A stretch of DNA of 64,000 nt. Source: Shinella sumterensis. Lineage in GTDB: Bacteria; Pseudomonadota; Alphaproteobacteria; Rhizobiales; Rhizobiaceae. The notes beneath the pieces are model-generated. The model saw nothing but the letters and a program-made list of their open reading frames with translations. It ran no database searches and was not told the DNA's origin. Position 1 is the first letter of the stretch. Each line of letters opens with the position of its first letter. The translations under genes and the position numbers were made by a program. The stretch covers positions 62,001 to 126,000 of the forward strand of contig NZ_MYFN02000011.1 in the NCBI RefSeq assembly GCF_004514425.2, in the 5' to 3' direction. Below are positions 54,263 through 61,882 of the stretch, in pieces.

Positions 54263-54326
54263 CGCGGCGAGGGCGTCATCGCCATCGCCGCGAGGGAGCC
54301 GGCGGCCACCAGGGGCGGTCGCCGGC
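54263..54326 (-). terminator. Two stem-loops between binding-protein and permease genes
   Basis: GCCGGCG (54298-54304) with CGCCGGC (54320-54326), and CGCGGCGA (54263-54270) with TCGCCGCG (54285-54292), are perfect inverted repeats with 15- and 14-nt loops. The first begins 7 nt after the binding-protein stop (54334) in the direction of transcription. No T-run is present, so message stabilisation or partial attenuation is more likely than full termination. Confidence 0.5.
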
Positions 54327-54333
54327 AATGGCC

Positions 54334-55662
54334 TCACTTGAGCAGTTCGGCCATGCCTTTTTCGGTGTTCTTCAGGGCGTCATCCAGCGACTGCTGACCC
54401 GACCAGTAGCCGGTGAACTCCTTGGCCTGGAGCTCATAGACCGAGAGCGCCTTGGCCGAGGTGCCGCCATTCATGACATAGCCGTACTTGCCGGCGAACT
54501 CGCCGAGCTTGACGAGGTCCGGCCGTTCGGCAGCGACGTCCTTGACGACATCGGGCGTCAGCGCCGGTGCGCCGCTGTTCCTGGCATAGACGAGCGCTGC
54601 TTCCTTCGAGGACAGCCAAGTGATGAAGGCCTTCGCGCCTTCCTTGTTGGCGGCGTTCTTGTTGAGGCCGAAACCGAGGCCATGGATATGGGTGAAGCGG
54701 CCTTCGGGACCGGCGGGCGGTGCGATCGCTTCCGTGACCTCGCCGACAACAGGCGATTTCTCCTTCGACATCAGCTCGGAGGCGGCCGCATTCCACTGCA
54801 CCATGGCCGCGACCTGGCCGGAGGCATAGGCCGCGTTCGCTTCGGCGAATTCGTAGGAAAGCGAGTCACGCGGCGTAGCACCTGCGTCATAGAGCATCTT
54901 GTAGGTTTCGAGACCTTTGCGGTAGGCCTCCGAATCCACTGTGATCTTGCCCGCGTCGTCCATCCAGTTGCCGCCATAGGCGCGCGGCAGTGACTGGAAC
55001 ACCATCATGTTGAAGAGCAGGTTCTTGAGCTGGAGCACGGTGCCGTAGCGCGTCGGGCTGTCGGGGTTCACGGCCTGCGTGAAATAGAGCGCGGTCGCGG
55101 CGTAATCATCCCACGTCCATTCGTCGGGGTTTTTGGGCTCAAGCTTCTTGCCAAGGTGCTTTTCTGCGATCTCCGCGTATTTCGCCTTGGCGGCGTCGTC
55201 CTTCAGCAGCGCGTCGATCAGATCCTTGCGGTAATACATGAAATGCAGCGAGAGATCGGTCGGCACGCCGAACTGCTTGCCCTCGTACTGCATGGTGGTG
55301 AGAACCTGGTCGCCATAGACGTCCTTGGCCTCACCGGACAATTCGACCGGCTCCATGAACGGCGCGTAGCGGCCGATGGAGTAGGTGGCGAGCAGGTTCA
55401 CGTCGAACGCGGCGGAGCCGGCGGCAAGGTCGGCCTGCAGCTTGTCCCAGAAGCCGTCGCGGTTGAAGAACAAGAGCTCGACCTTGTTGTCGTCGCTCAC
55501 GTCGGGCTTGGCATTGTAGGTATCGGCGGCCGCGCGCAGTGCGGCTTCTTCCGGGCCGCCCGGCCAACCGAGCACGGTCACCTTCGCAAAGGCGGGGCCG
55601 GCCAGCAGGGTGGCGATCGCAGCGGCGATCAGGCCGCCCTTCTTCAGTCTGGCAAAGGTCAT
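54334..55662 (-). CDS. CUT1 sugar ABC substrate-binding protein
   Basis: A 442-residue family 1 solute-binding protein with a signal peptide (TFARLKKGGLIAAAIATLLA, cut after GPAFA near residue 26). The mature protein starts KVTVLGWPGGPEEAAL and has the SBP_bac_1 pattern (FFNRDGFWDKLQADLAAGS, then AFDV). The ATG at 55662 is chosen for the signal peptide; the frame is open to 55935. With nanK and nanE directly upstream, N-acetylmannosamine or a sialic-acid-derived amino sugar is the likely ligand (inference). Confidence 0.92.
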   Translation of the reverse strand: MTFARLKKGGLIAAAIATLLAGPAFAKVTVLGWPGGPEEAALRAAADTYNAKPDVSDDNKVELLFFNRDGFWDKLQADLAAGSAAFDVNLLATYSIGRYAPFMEPVELSGEAKDVYGDQVLTTMQYEGKQFGVPTDLSLHFMYYRKDLIDALLKDDAAKAKYAEIAEKHLGKKLEPKNPDEWTWDDYAATALYFTQAVNPDSPTRYGTVLQLKNLLFNMMVFQSLPRAYGGNWMDDAGKITVDSEAYRKGLETYKMLYDAGATPRDSLSYEFAEANAAYASGQVAAMVQWNAAASELMSKEKSPVVGEVTEAIAPPAGPEGRFTHIHGLGFGLNKNAANKEGAKAFITWLSSKEAALVYARNSGAPALTPDVVKDVAAERPDLVKLGEFAGKYGYVMNGGTSAKALSVYELQAKEFTGYWSGQQSLDDALKNTEKGMAELLK

Positions 55663-55681
55663 ATTCTGGTTCTCCCTCAGG

Positions 55682-56536
55682 TTAATTCTGACGTCTTGCG
55701 AGATCCGCGATGCCCACGACGCCTGCCTTTTCGGCGAGTGCGGCGGGGTGAAGCTGCGGGGTGAGCCGTGGCGGCAGGCCTCCCAGGGCCCGACGGACGG
55801 ATTCGAGATAGCCGGGTGCAAGGCCGATGCCGCCGCCGATGACGATGCGGGCGGGGTCGAGCGCGAGCTGGATATTGCCGCACAGAAGCGCGGTCTGGCG
55901 CGCTGAGGTCTCGATGATGGCTTGCGCCCAGCCATGACCGGCTACAGCGGCCTCGAAGACATCGCGCGCGGTCGCGCCCGGCCGGTGCGGCGCGGCTTCG
56001 GCGGCAATCCAGTGGCCGGAAACCTTGTCCTCCAGCGCGCGGCCTTCCTCGCCGACGCTGCGGAACTGGCCGAAATGACCTGCAAGCCCGCCGAGGAGGC
56101 GGCCGTTGACGACGATGCCGCCGCCGACCCCGGTGGAGATGGTGAGGAAGACGAGGTCATGACCCTGCCCCGCACCGAAGGCATATTCACCCCAGGCGGC
56201 GGCCTGTGCATCATTTGCGGCCAGCACGCTTCGGGCACCGGAAAGCCGTGCGACGGTCTCGATGAGCGGAAAGCGGTCGGGAATGTCGAGGGTCCGTCGG
56301 TTGAGCGGTGACCAGCACCCCTCGTCGATGATGCCGGTGACGGCCACGCCCACGGTATCGTAGCGCTCCTGCCAGCTGCCGATTGCTTCAAAGAGCGCCG
56401 AAAGCCAAGCCTCCGGGTCGCCGTTGTGCGGGGTGGCCATGGTGTGGGTTTCGCTCACGACATTCCCGCGCACCAGTGCCGCGAGCATCTTGGTGCCGCC
56501 GATATCAAGCGCAAGGATCGTGTCGGAGCGGGCCAC
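55682..56536 (-). CDS. nanK: ROK-family N-acetylmannosamine kinase, zinc motif absent
   Basis: A 284-residue ROK kinase: ATP loop LDIGGTKML (10-18), catalytic D109 (AANDAQAAAWGE) and TISTGVGGGIV. It would phosphorylate N-acetylmannosamine to the 6-phosphate used by NanE. Where most ROK proteins have GE-x-GH followed by a CxCGxxGC zinc site, this one reads A152-G-H-F-G-Q157 and has no cysteines up to residue 180, so zinc binding is not expected. It lies 5 nt downstream of nanE. Substrate assigned from context. Confidence 0.85.
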   Translation of the reverse strand: MARSDTILALDIGGTKMLAALVRGNVVSETHTMATPHNGDPEAWLSALFEAIGSWQERYDTVGVAVTGIIDEGCWSPLNRRTLDIPDRFPLIETVARLSGARSVLAANDAQAAAWGEYAFGAGQGHDLVFLTISTGVGGGIVVNGRLLGGLAGHFGQFRSVGEEGRALEDKVSGHWIAAEAAPHRPGATARDVFEAAVAGHGWAQAIIETSARQTALLCGNIQLALDPARIVIGGGIGLAPGYLESVRRALGGLPPRLTPQLHPAALAEKAGVVGIADLARRQN

Positions 56537-56541
56537 CGGGG

Positions 56542-57246
56542 TCAGGCCTCCTGTCCGGCGAGCGTGTCATCGAGCGCCGAGCGGAACCAGGCGGTGACAA
56601 ATTCCGGCCGGGTGATGGCCGAGCCGACGACGACCATGGAGGCGCCGGCGAGCAAGGCCTGCTGGGCCTGCGCGGGCGTGCGGATGTTGCCTTCCGCAAC
56701 GACATGCGGCGTCAGGCGGCGCATGGCGGCAACGAGGGTGAGATCGGGTTCGGTCGGTTCGACCGGGCCGGTATAGCCGGCAAGCGTGGACCCAACGATG
56801 TCGGCGCCCTCCGAGAGCGCCTGCTCGGCATCCGCCAGGATCGAGCAGTCTGCCATGGCGACCCGGCCGTGGGCCTTAATGCGTTCAATGAGCGTACGGG
56901 TCGGGACCGGGCGCTGGCGCTGTGTCGCATCGTAGGCGATGATGTCGGCGCCGGCATTGGCCAAAGCGTCGACGTCCTCGATCCATGGGGTAATGCGGAC
57001 GGGGCTGTCACTGAGGTCACGCTTCACAAGGCCGATGATCGGCCGGTTCGTGGCGGCGCGTACGGCGGCTACATATTCTGCCGATTCGATGCGCAAGGCC
57101 GCAGCGCCCCCATCGAGGGCGGCCAGTGCGAAGCCGACGACCATCTCGGCCCTGTCCATGGCGCCACCCTTCACGGGCTGGCAGGATACGATCAGACCCT
57201 TGTCGAGGGATTTGAAATCAAGCGGCACGAAACTGTCTCCTGTCAT
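56542..57246 (-). CDS. nanE: N-acetylmannosamine-6-phosphate 2-epimerase
   Basis: A 234-residue TIM barrel converting N-acetylmannosamine-6-phosphate to N-acetylglucosamine-6-phosphate. NanE signatures are all visible: GLIVSCQ, the catalytic lysine in GLVKRDL, ITP, DATQRQRP, MADCS, GSTLAGYTG, VVAEGNIRTP and VVVGSAITRP. It is the first enzyme gene after the GntR regulator. nanA (sialic acid lyase) and nagA/nagB are not in the window, so downstream steps must be encoded elsewhere. Confidence 0.93.
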   Translation of the reverse strand: MTGDSFVPLDFKSLDKGLIVSCQPVKGGAMDRAEMVVGFALAALDGGAAALRIESAEYVAAVRAATNRPIIGLVKRDLSDSPVRITPWIEDVDALANAGADIIAYDATQRQRPVPTRTLIERIKAHGRVAMADCSILADAEQALSEGADIVGSTLAGYTGPVEPTEPDLTLVAAMRRLTPHVVAEGNIRTPAQAQQALLAGASMVVVGSAITRPEFVTAWFRSALDDTLAGQEA

Positions 57247-57291
57247 CGCTGGAATGGTAGCAAAGCAAGACCAGATGGCAACAGGAATTAT

Positions 57292-57300
57292 ACTGGTATT
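57292..57300. promoter_or_regulatory. ACTGGTATT motif upstream of nanE
   Basis: The 9-mer ACTGGTATT lies 46 nt upstream of the nanE start and overlaps the gntR stop codon; in context it is part of the dyad ATAC-TG-GTAT (57289-57298 region). The same 9-mer lies upstream of gntR at 58098-58106. GntR/UTRA regulators of amino-sugar genes use related TGGTAT half sites, so this may be an internal operator. Confidence 0.4.
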
Positions 57301-58045
57301 ATCGCATCAGTTCGATCACGAAATCGTAGACGTCGCCGCGATACTTGGTCTGCGTGAATTCCACGATCTGGCCGTCCGCCAGGAAGCAGCGGCGCTCCAT
57401 GATAAGGAGGGAGGTGTCGTCAGGCGCCGCGAGCAGTCGTCGCTCCTCATCGGTGCCGGGCTTTGCCTGCATGCGTTGCAATGCGCGCACGGGCAGGGCG
57501 CCAGCGGCCTCCAGATATTCGTAGAGCGAGTTGCCAATGGCCTGCGGCTCGGGCACGAAGCGCGCGGGCAGGGTCGCCATCTCGATGGCGATCGGCTGTC
57601 CGTCGGCTGTCCGCAGGCGGCGCAGCCGCACCACCTTCTCGCTTCCGGAAATGCCCAACGCCATCATTTCAGCCGGCGAAGGCCTTGAAATTTCGCGTGA
57701 AATCCATGTGCATCCCGGCTCCAGACCGCGTGAGCGCATATCCTCGGAAAAGCTGGTCATTGTCGCGAGCGATTTTTCCAGCCGGGAAGACACGACGGTT
57801 TTCGCGCCATGGCGCCGGTCGAGCACGCCGTCCGATACGAGCCCTTCGATGGCCTTCCGCACGGTGACGCGCGAGAGGCCCAGTTCCTGGCTTAGCACGC
57901 GCTCGCTCGGAATGACCCCACCGCGCTTGATCTGTGCGGATGCAATCGCCTGCTTGAGGGCGGTTTCCAGCTGCCGATAGAGCGGTTCACGGCTGGCAGC
58001 CGCAAGCTCGTGCGCGAGGAAGTCCAGGATCGGCCGGTCGGTCAT
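57299..58045 (-). CDS. GntR-family regulator with UTRA domain
   Basis: A 248-residue HutC-subfamily regulator: N-terminal winged helix (about 12-75; IPSERVLSQELGLSRVTVRK) and a C-terminal UTRA ligand domain (about 90-245; VVRLRRLRTADGQPIAIE and IMERRCFLADGQIVEFTQTK). It is the first gene of the minus-strand nanE-nanK-ABC operon and its likely repressor, sensing an amino-sugar phosphate (inference). The ATG at 58045 (MTDRPILDF) is preferred; one at 58075 is also in frame. Confidence 0.9.
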   Translation of the reverse strand: MTDRPILDFLAHELAAASREPLYRQLETALKQAIASAQIKRGGVIPSERVLSQELGLSRVTVRKAIEGLVSDGVLDRRHGAKTVVSSRLEKSLATMTSFSEDMRSRGLEPGCTWISREISRPSPAEMMALGISGSEKVVRLRRLRTADGQPIAIEMATLPARFVPEPQAIGNSLYEYLEAAGALPVRALQRMQAKPGTDEERRLLAAPDDTSLLIMERRCFLADGQIVEFTQTKYRGDVYDFVIELMR

Positions 58046-58097
58046 GAAAAGCGCGCCTTCAAGGCGATTCCTCACCAGAATATTTTTCTGATGTTAA

Positions 58098-58106
58098 ACT
58101 GGTATT
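58098..58106. promoter_or_regulatory. ACTGGTATT motif upstream of the gntR-nan operon
   Basis: Exact copy of the 9-mer found upstream of nanE, 53 nt before the regulator ATG at 58045, in an AT-rich part of the 158-nt gap between the FadR-type gene and the GntR/UTRA gene. Likely autoregulatory site. Nothing else with gene character is seen in this gap. Confidence 0.4.
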
Positions 58107-58203
58107 GATTTTGTGCAACAGATTTCGCGTGCTGCGGGCCTAGCTGGGCCGGCATTTGGCAAAGTGACCTGCCTGACGAGGATCATTTTCGTCTGATGGC
58201 GAT

Positions 58204-59019
58204 CTACGTCTCATCCTTCGAAGGCCATTCACGGCCGCGCGATTTTCTGAGCGCGTCGGTGATCTCGCTTCTTGCCACGCCGATCAATTGTTCCATGGCG
58301 TGACGTGCCGCGTCTGGTCGGCGCATGCGGATGGCTTCCAGGACGTCCTGGTGCTTGAGGATCGCCTGCTCGTGCGATTGGCTCGCGCGGTTGGTGAGAC
58401 GAAAGCTCGCGAGCAGGGCGGCGCGGATGGCAGTGGCGAACTGGCGGTAGACCCAGTTGCCGCTGGCATTGATGATGGCGGTGTGAAAATCGAGGTCGGC
58501 GCGGCTCCATTCCTCGTTGTCGCGCGAATTGGCCTCCACCATGTCCTCGAAGGCCTTCGCGATCTGCGACAGTTCGCGGGCGCTCGCATTGGCCGCTGCC
58601 TGTGCCGCTGCTGCGGGCTCGAGCAGCTGGCGCGCGTCGATCAGGGACGTGTAGAACGTTTCGTCCGCACCGATGCTCAACATGACGTCGAGAAGGAGCG
58701 GATCCAGATAGTTCCAGTTCTCCCGCGGCAGCACGGTCGTTCCAGCGCGGGTGCGGGACCGCACCATGCCAAGGGCCGACATATATTGCATGGCCTCGCG
58801 CAGGCTGGTGCGACTGACGCCGAACTGCTCCGTGAGCTCGGCCTCATTCGGCAGGGTCGAGCCTTCCGCCATCTCTCCAGAAACGATCTTCTCGACGATC
58901 TGCCGCAGAAGCGCTTCGCGGACACTGCGTTTGCCCCGCTCGGCAATCGGATCTCCGTTCTGCGTCAGGTTCCGTGCCACGGGTGTTGCCGCCACACTGC
59001 TTCTCCTATGCGCCCGCAT
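58204..59019 (-). CDS. GntR-family regulator, FadR/FCD type
   Basis: A 271-residue regulator: winged helix with LPNEAELTEQFGVSRTSLRE (about 57-76), then MQYMSALGMV, and an alpha-helical FCD ligand domain (about 100-250; AAAAQAAANASAREL and the DLDFHTAIINASGN segment with metal-site Asp/His). The 20 to 30 residues before the HTH are an extra polar tail. It diverges from the sugar transporter at 59264 and probably controls it. FCD regulators commonly respond to sugar acids. Confidence 0.9.
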   Translation of the reverse strand: MRAHRRSSVAATPVARNLTQNGDPIAERGKRSVREALLRQIVEKIVSGEMAEGSTLPNEAELTEQFGVSRTSLREAMQYMSALGMVRSRTRAGTTVLPRENWNYLDPLLLDVMLSIGADETFYTSLIDARQLLEPAAAAQAAANASARELSQIAKAFEDMVEANSRDNEEWSRADLDFHTAIINASGNWVYRQFATAIRAALLASFRLTNRASQSHEQAILKHQDVLEAIRMRRPDAARHAMEQLIGVARSEITDALRKSRGREWPSKDET

Positions 59020-59163
59020 GCAGCTTCGGTGCCTTTGAGGAAGGTCACGCAGGACCGCCGGCTACACTAAGTATTATTTATTCTGCCGCTTCTAACGTGT
59101 TTTCCGCGCCGTATCCAGTGAAGAAGCGCGTGCAGGGCGCTTATGAAAAAATAAATCGTATTT

Positions 59164-59179
59164 ATATTGACATTAATAT
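59164..59179. promoter_or_regulatory. Palindrome and -35-like box upstream of sugar transporter
   Basis: ATATT (59164-59168) and AATAT (59175-59179) form an inverted repeat with 6-bp spacer that overlaps TTGACA (59167-59172), in an AT-rich 244-nt divergent region. No good -10 is found at 17 bp. It is a plausible operator for the FadR-type regulator. The rest of the gap shows no gene. Confidence 0.4.
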
Positions 59180-59263
59180 GATGAAGTTTAGAGTGCGATG
59201 GCATCGCGACGGCCCGCCAACGGCGGACCATCGGCGCACACCATCGTTTTGTGGGAGGATCAT

Positions 59264-60235
59264 ATGAAATTCATCGCCAAAGCCGCGCTGGCGAGCCTTG
59301 CCGCTCTTGCTGCATCCACCGCGTTCGCGCAGGACAAGGATCTCAAGGTCGGCGCCATCTATATGGACGCGCAGGGCTTCTATGCCGGCGTACGAAAGGG
59401 CATCCAGGATGGCGCTAAGGATGCCGGCCGCAAGCTCGAGGTTATCGAAACCAATGCGCAAGGCGATGTCAGCAAGGAATCGTCCTTCATCGACTCGCTG
59501 ATTTCCGCAGGCGTGCAGGCCATCATCGTCTCGCCGGTCTCCGCCGACGGTTCGTTCCGCGCGATCCGCCGCGCCCATGACGCTGGCATTCCGGTCGTCT
59601 GCTACAATACCTGCCTTAGCGAAAACGACATGAAGGACTATGTCTCCGCCTATGCGGTGGGTGACCCTTATCAGTTCGGCCACAAGCTGGGCGACGCGGC
59701 CGCCGACTATTTCCTCGCGGAGAAGAAGGACGCGCCGACCATCGCGGTGCTCAACTGCGAGTTCGTCGAAGTGTGCGTCACCCGCCGCAAGGGTTTCGAG
59801 GAGGCGCTGTTCGCCAAGGTGCCGAACGCCAAGATCGTCGATAACCAGGAGGGTGCTACCCTCGACAAGGCGGTATCGGTGGCCAGCACCATGCTCTCGT
59901 CGCATCCGGATCTCGATGCTTTCTTCGGTGAGGCGGGCGGCGCAACCCTTGGTGCGGCGCGCGCTGTCAAGAGCCAGGGCCGCGTCGGCAAGACCGTGGT
60001 CTTCGGCGGCGACATGACGACGGAAATTGCTCAGGAGCTCGCCGACTTCAGCGTCATCAAGGCGGTTGTCGACATCTCGGGCCAGGGCCTCGGTAAGCTC
60101 GCGCTGACGCAGGCAATCAATTCCATCGACGGCAAGCCGCCGGCCGATATCAAGGTCGCCTACGACATCGACCTCTATAAGAGTGCGGAAGACGGCAAGG
60201 GCTGGCTTGAGGCGCACGCCGACGGCATTCCGTGA
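59264..60235 (+). CDS. Sugar ABC transporter substrate-binding protein (CUT2)
   Basis: A 323-residue Peripla_BP_4 protein with a signal peptide (FIAKAALASLAALAASTA, cut after FAQ near residue 22). The mature start KDLKVGAIYMDAQGFYAG, VSPVSADGSFRAIR and the conserved GGDMTTEI are typical. Four Cys (YNTCLS, LNCEFVEVCV) are more than usual. GGGAGGA lies 6 nt before the ATG at 59264; the in-frame start at 59198 is rejected. Two stem-loops follow the gene. Confidence 0.93.
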   Translation: MKFIAKAALASLAALAASTAFAQDKDLKVGAIYMDAQGFYAGVRKGIQDGAKDAGRKLEVIETNAQGDVSKESSFIDSLISAGVQAIIVSPVSADGSFRAIRRAHDAGIPVVCYNTCLSENDMKDYVSAYAVGDPYQFGHKLGDAAADYFLAEKKDAPTIAVLNCEFVEVCVTRRKGFEEALFAKVPNAKIVDNQEGATLDKAVSVASTMLSSHPDLDAFFGEAGGATLGAARAVKSQGRVGKTVVFGGDMTTEIAQELADFSVIKAVVDISGQGLGKLALTQAINSIDGKPPADIKVAYDIDLYKSAEDGKGWLEAHADGIP

Positions 60236-60244
60236 TCTCCCGGG

Positions 60245-60268
60245 GCGACGGCCCTTTGCGGTCGTCGC
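60245..60268 (+). terminator. First stem-loop after binding-protein gene
   Basis: GCGACGGCC (60245-60253) pairs with GGTCGTCGC (60260-60268), a 9-bp stem with one G-U pair and a 6-nt loop, 9 nt after the binding-protein stop. It stands in tandem with the next stem-loop. Confidence 0.5.
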
Positions 60269-60270
60269 GA

Positions 60271-60310
60271 CCAGCCCGGCGGGGATCCTCCACGGTTCCG
60301 GCCGGGCTGG
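60271..60310 (+). terminator. Second stem-loop, with T-rich tail
   Basis: CCAGCCCGGC (60271-60280) and GCCGGGCTGG (60301-60310) are perfect 10-bp arms with a 20-nt loop, followed by GTTTTAAT from 60318. It could act as a leaky terminator between the binding-protein and ATPase genes. Confidence 0.55.
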
Positions 60311-60349
60311 AGCATTCGTTTTAATCCAAGGACTTCAGGCGGGCCCGTC

Positions 60350-61882
60350 ATGATCCAATCCGCAAATGCGCGTCAAAACGACCCGGTCGGCGGCGCCATA
60401 GCCGCGCTCGAGGGTTGTACGAAACGCTATCCCGGCGTTCTGGCGCTCGACAATGCCTCCTTCCGGGTCGCTCCCGGCGAGGTGCGCGCGCTGCTTGGCA
60501 AGAATGGGGCCGGCAAGTCCACGCTGATCCGCATGCTGACCGGCGCCGAGGTGCCCGACAGCGGCACCGTCAGCATCGACGGCGTCGCGCTGAGCGGAAG
60601 CGGTTCTGCGCGCGCGCAGGAGGCTTTTGTCCGCGGCGTCCGCGTCGTCTATCAGGAACTCAGCCTCGTTCCCGGCATGTCGATTGCGGAAAATCTCTTT
60701 CTCGGCCGTTGGCCGCGGCGTGCCGGCATTCTCGATTATGCCGGCATGGAGGCTGAGGCACGGGATGCCATGCAAAGGCTCGGCCTCGACATGCCGCCGT
60801 CCGATCCCGTCGCCGGTCTAAGCCCGGCGGAGCGCCAGCTCGTCGAGATCGCCCGCGTGCTGCTCGGCAAGCCGAAACTCGTGATCCTGGATGAGCCCAC
60901 GAGCTCGCTTGCTGCGGCGGAAGCCGAGAAGGTGATGGCGGCCGTCAAGCGTATTGCCGCGGACGGGATCGCAGTCATCTATATCAGCCACCGCATGAAC
61001 GAGATTCGCCAGATTGCCCGCTCTGCGACCGTCATGCGCGATGGCCGAATCATCGACACGGTCGATGTCGCCGGTGCCGATACGCGTGAGATCGTCCGCC
61101 TCATGCTCGGCTCCGAGGCGGCCCAGGCGGCGGCTGTCGAGACGAAAGCGCGCGACAAGGTGGTCCTCGATATCTCCGGTCTTGCCCTGGCGCCAAAGCT
61201 CGCTTGCGTCTCGTTCCAACTGCGCCAGGGGGAGGTTCTGGGCATTGCAGGCCTGCTTGGCGCCGGCCGCACGGAGCTGCTTCAGGCCATCATGGGCGTT
61301 CGCGCCTATGACAGCGGAACAATCTGCGTCGACGGTACCGATATTCGGCGCCCTGGATATCGGGCCATGCTTAACCGCGGCTTCGGCTACACGCCGGAAA
61401 GCCGCAAGGAGGAGGGCATCGTGCCACTCCTCGGTGTCGACGAAAACACCGTGGCGACGGATTTTGCAGCGGTCAGCCGGCGCGGCATCCTCTCGGCCCG
61501 GCGGATCGCCGAGGCGACCCGGGATGTCATCGCACGGCTTCACGTGAAGACGGCGGCGACGGATACGCCGATCGGCACGCTGTCAGGCGGCAATCAGCAG
61601 AAGGTCGTCATCGGCCGCTGGGTTCATGCCGGCAGCCGCGTGCTCCTGCTGGACGAGCCGACCCGCGGCGTCGATGTCGAGGCGAAGGCGCAGATCTACG
61701 CCATTATCCGGCAGCTTGCCGCGGAGGGCCGCAGCGTCATCTTCGTCTCCAGCGAAATCGAGGAACTGCCACTCGTCTGCGACCGCGTGCTCGTGCTGCG
61801 CGAAGGCAGGCTGATGGAAGAATTCAAATCCCCCAATATCGATCAGGATGCCGTGATGGCGGCCTGCATCGCCGGTCATTGA
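60350..61882 (+). CDS. Sugar ABC transporter ATP-binding protein (RbsA type)
   Basis: A 510-residue double ATPase with Walker A GKNGAGKST (about 49-57; Lys replacing the usual Glu), Walker B LVILDEPTSSLAAAE near 180, degenerate second P-loop GLLGAGRTELL near 303 and signature [12 protein letters not shown] near 410. A polar N-terminal tail of about 20 residues precedes the first domain. Its stop overlaps the permease start (TGATG). Confidence 0.94.
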   Translation: MIQSANARQNDPVGGAIAALEGCTKRYPGVLALDNASFRVAPGEVRALLGKNGAGKSTLIRMLTGAEVPDSGTVSIDGVALSGSGSARAQEAFVRGVRVVYQELSLVPGMSIAENLFLGRWPRRAGILDYAGMEAEARDAMQRLGLDMPPSDPVAGLSPAERQLVEIARVLLGKPKLVILDEPTSSLAAAEAEKVMAAVKRIAADGIAVIYISHRMNEIRQIARSATVMRDGRIIDTVDVAGADTREIVRLMLGSEAAQAAAVETKARDKVVLDISGLALAPKLACVSFQLRQGEVLGIAGLLGAGRTELLQAIMGVRAYDSGTICVDGTDIRRPGYRAMLNRGFGYTPESRKEEGIVPLLGVDENTVATDFAAVSRRGILSARRIAEATRDVIARLHVKTAATDTPIGTLSGGNQQKVVIGRWVHAGSRVLLLDEPTRGVDVEAKAQIYAIIRQLAAEGRSVIFVSSEIEELPLVCDRVLVLREGRLMEEFKSPNIDQDAVMAACIAGH

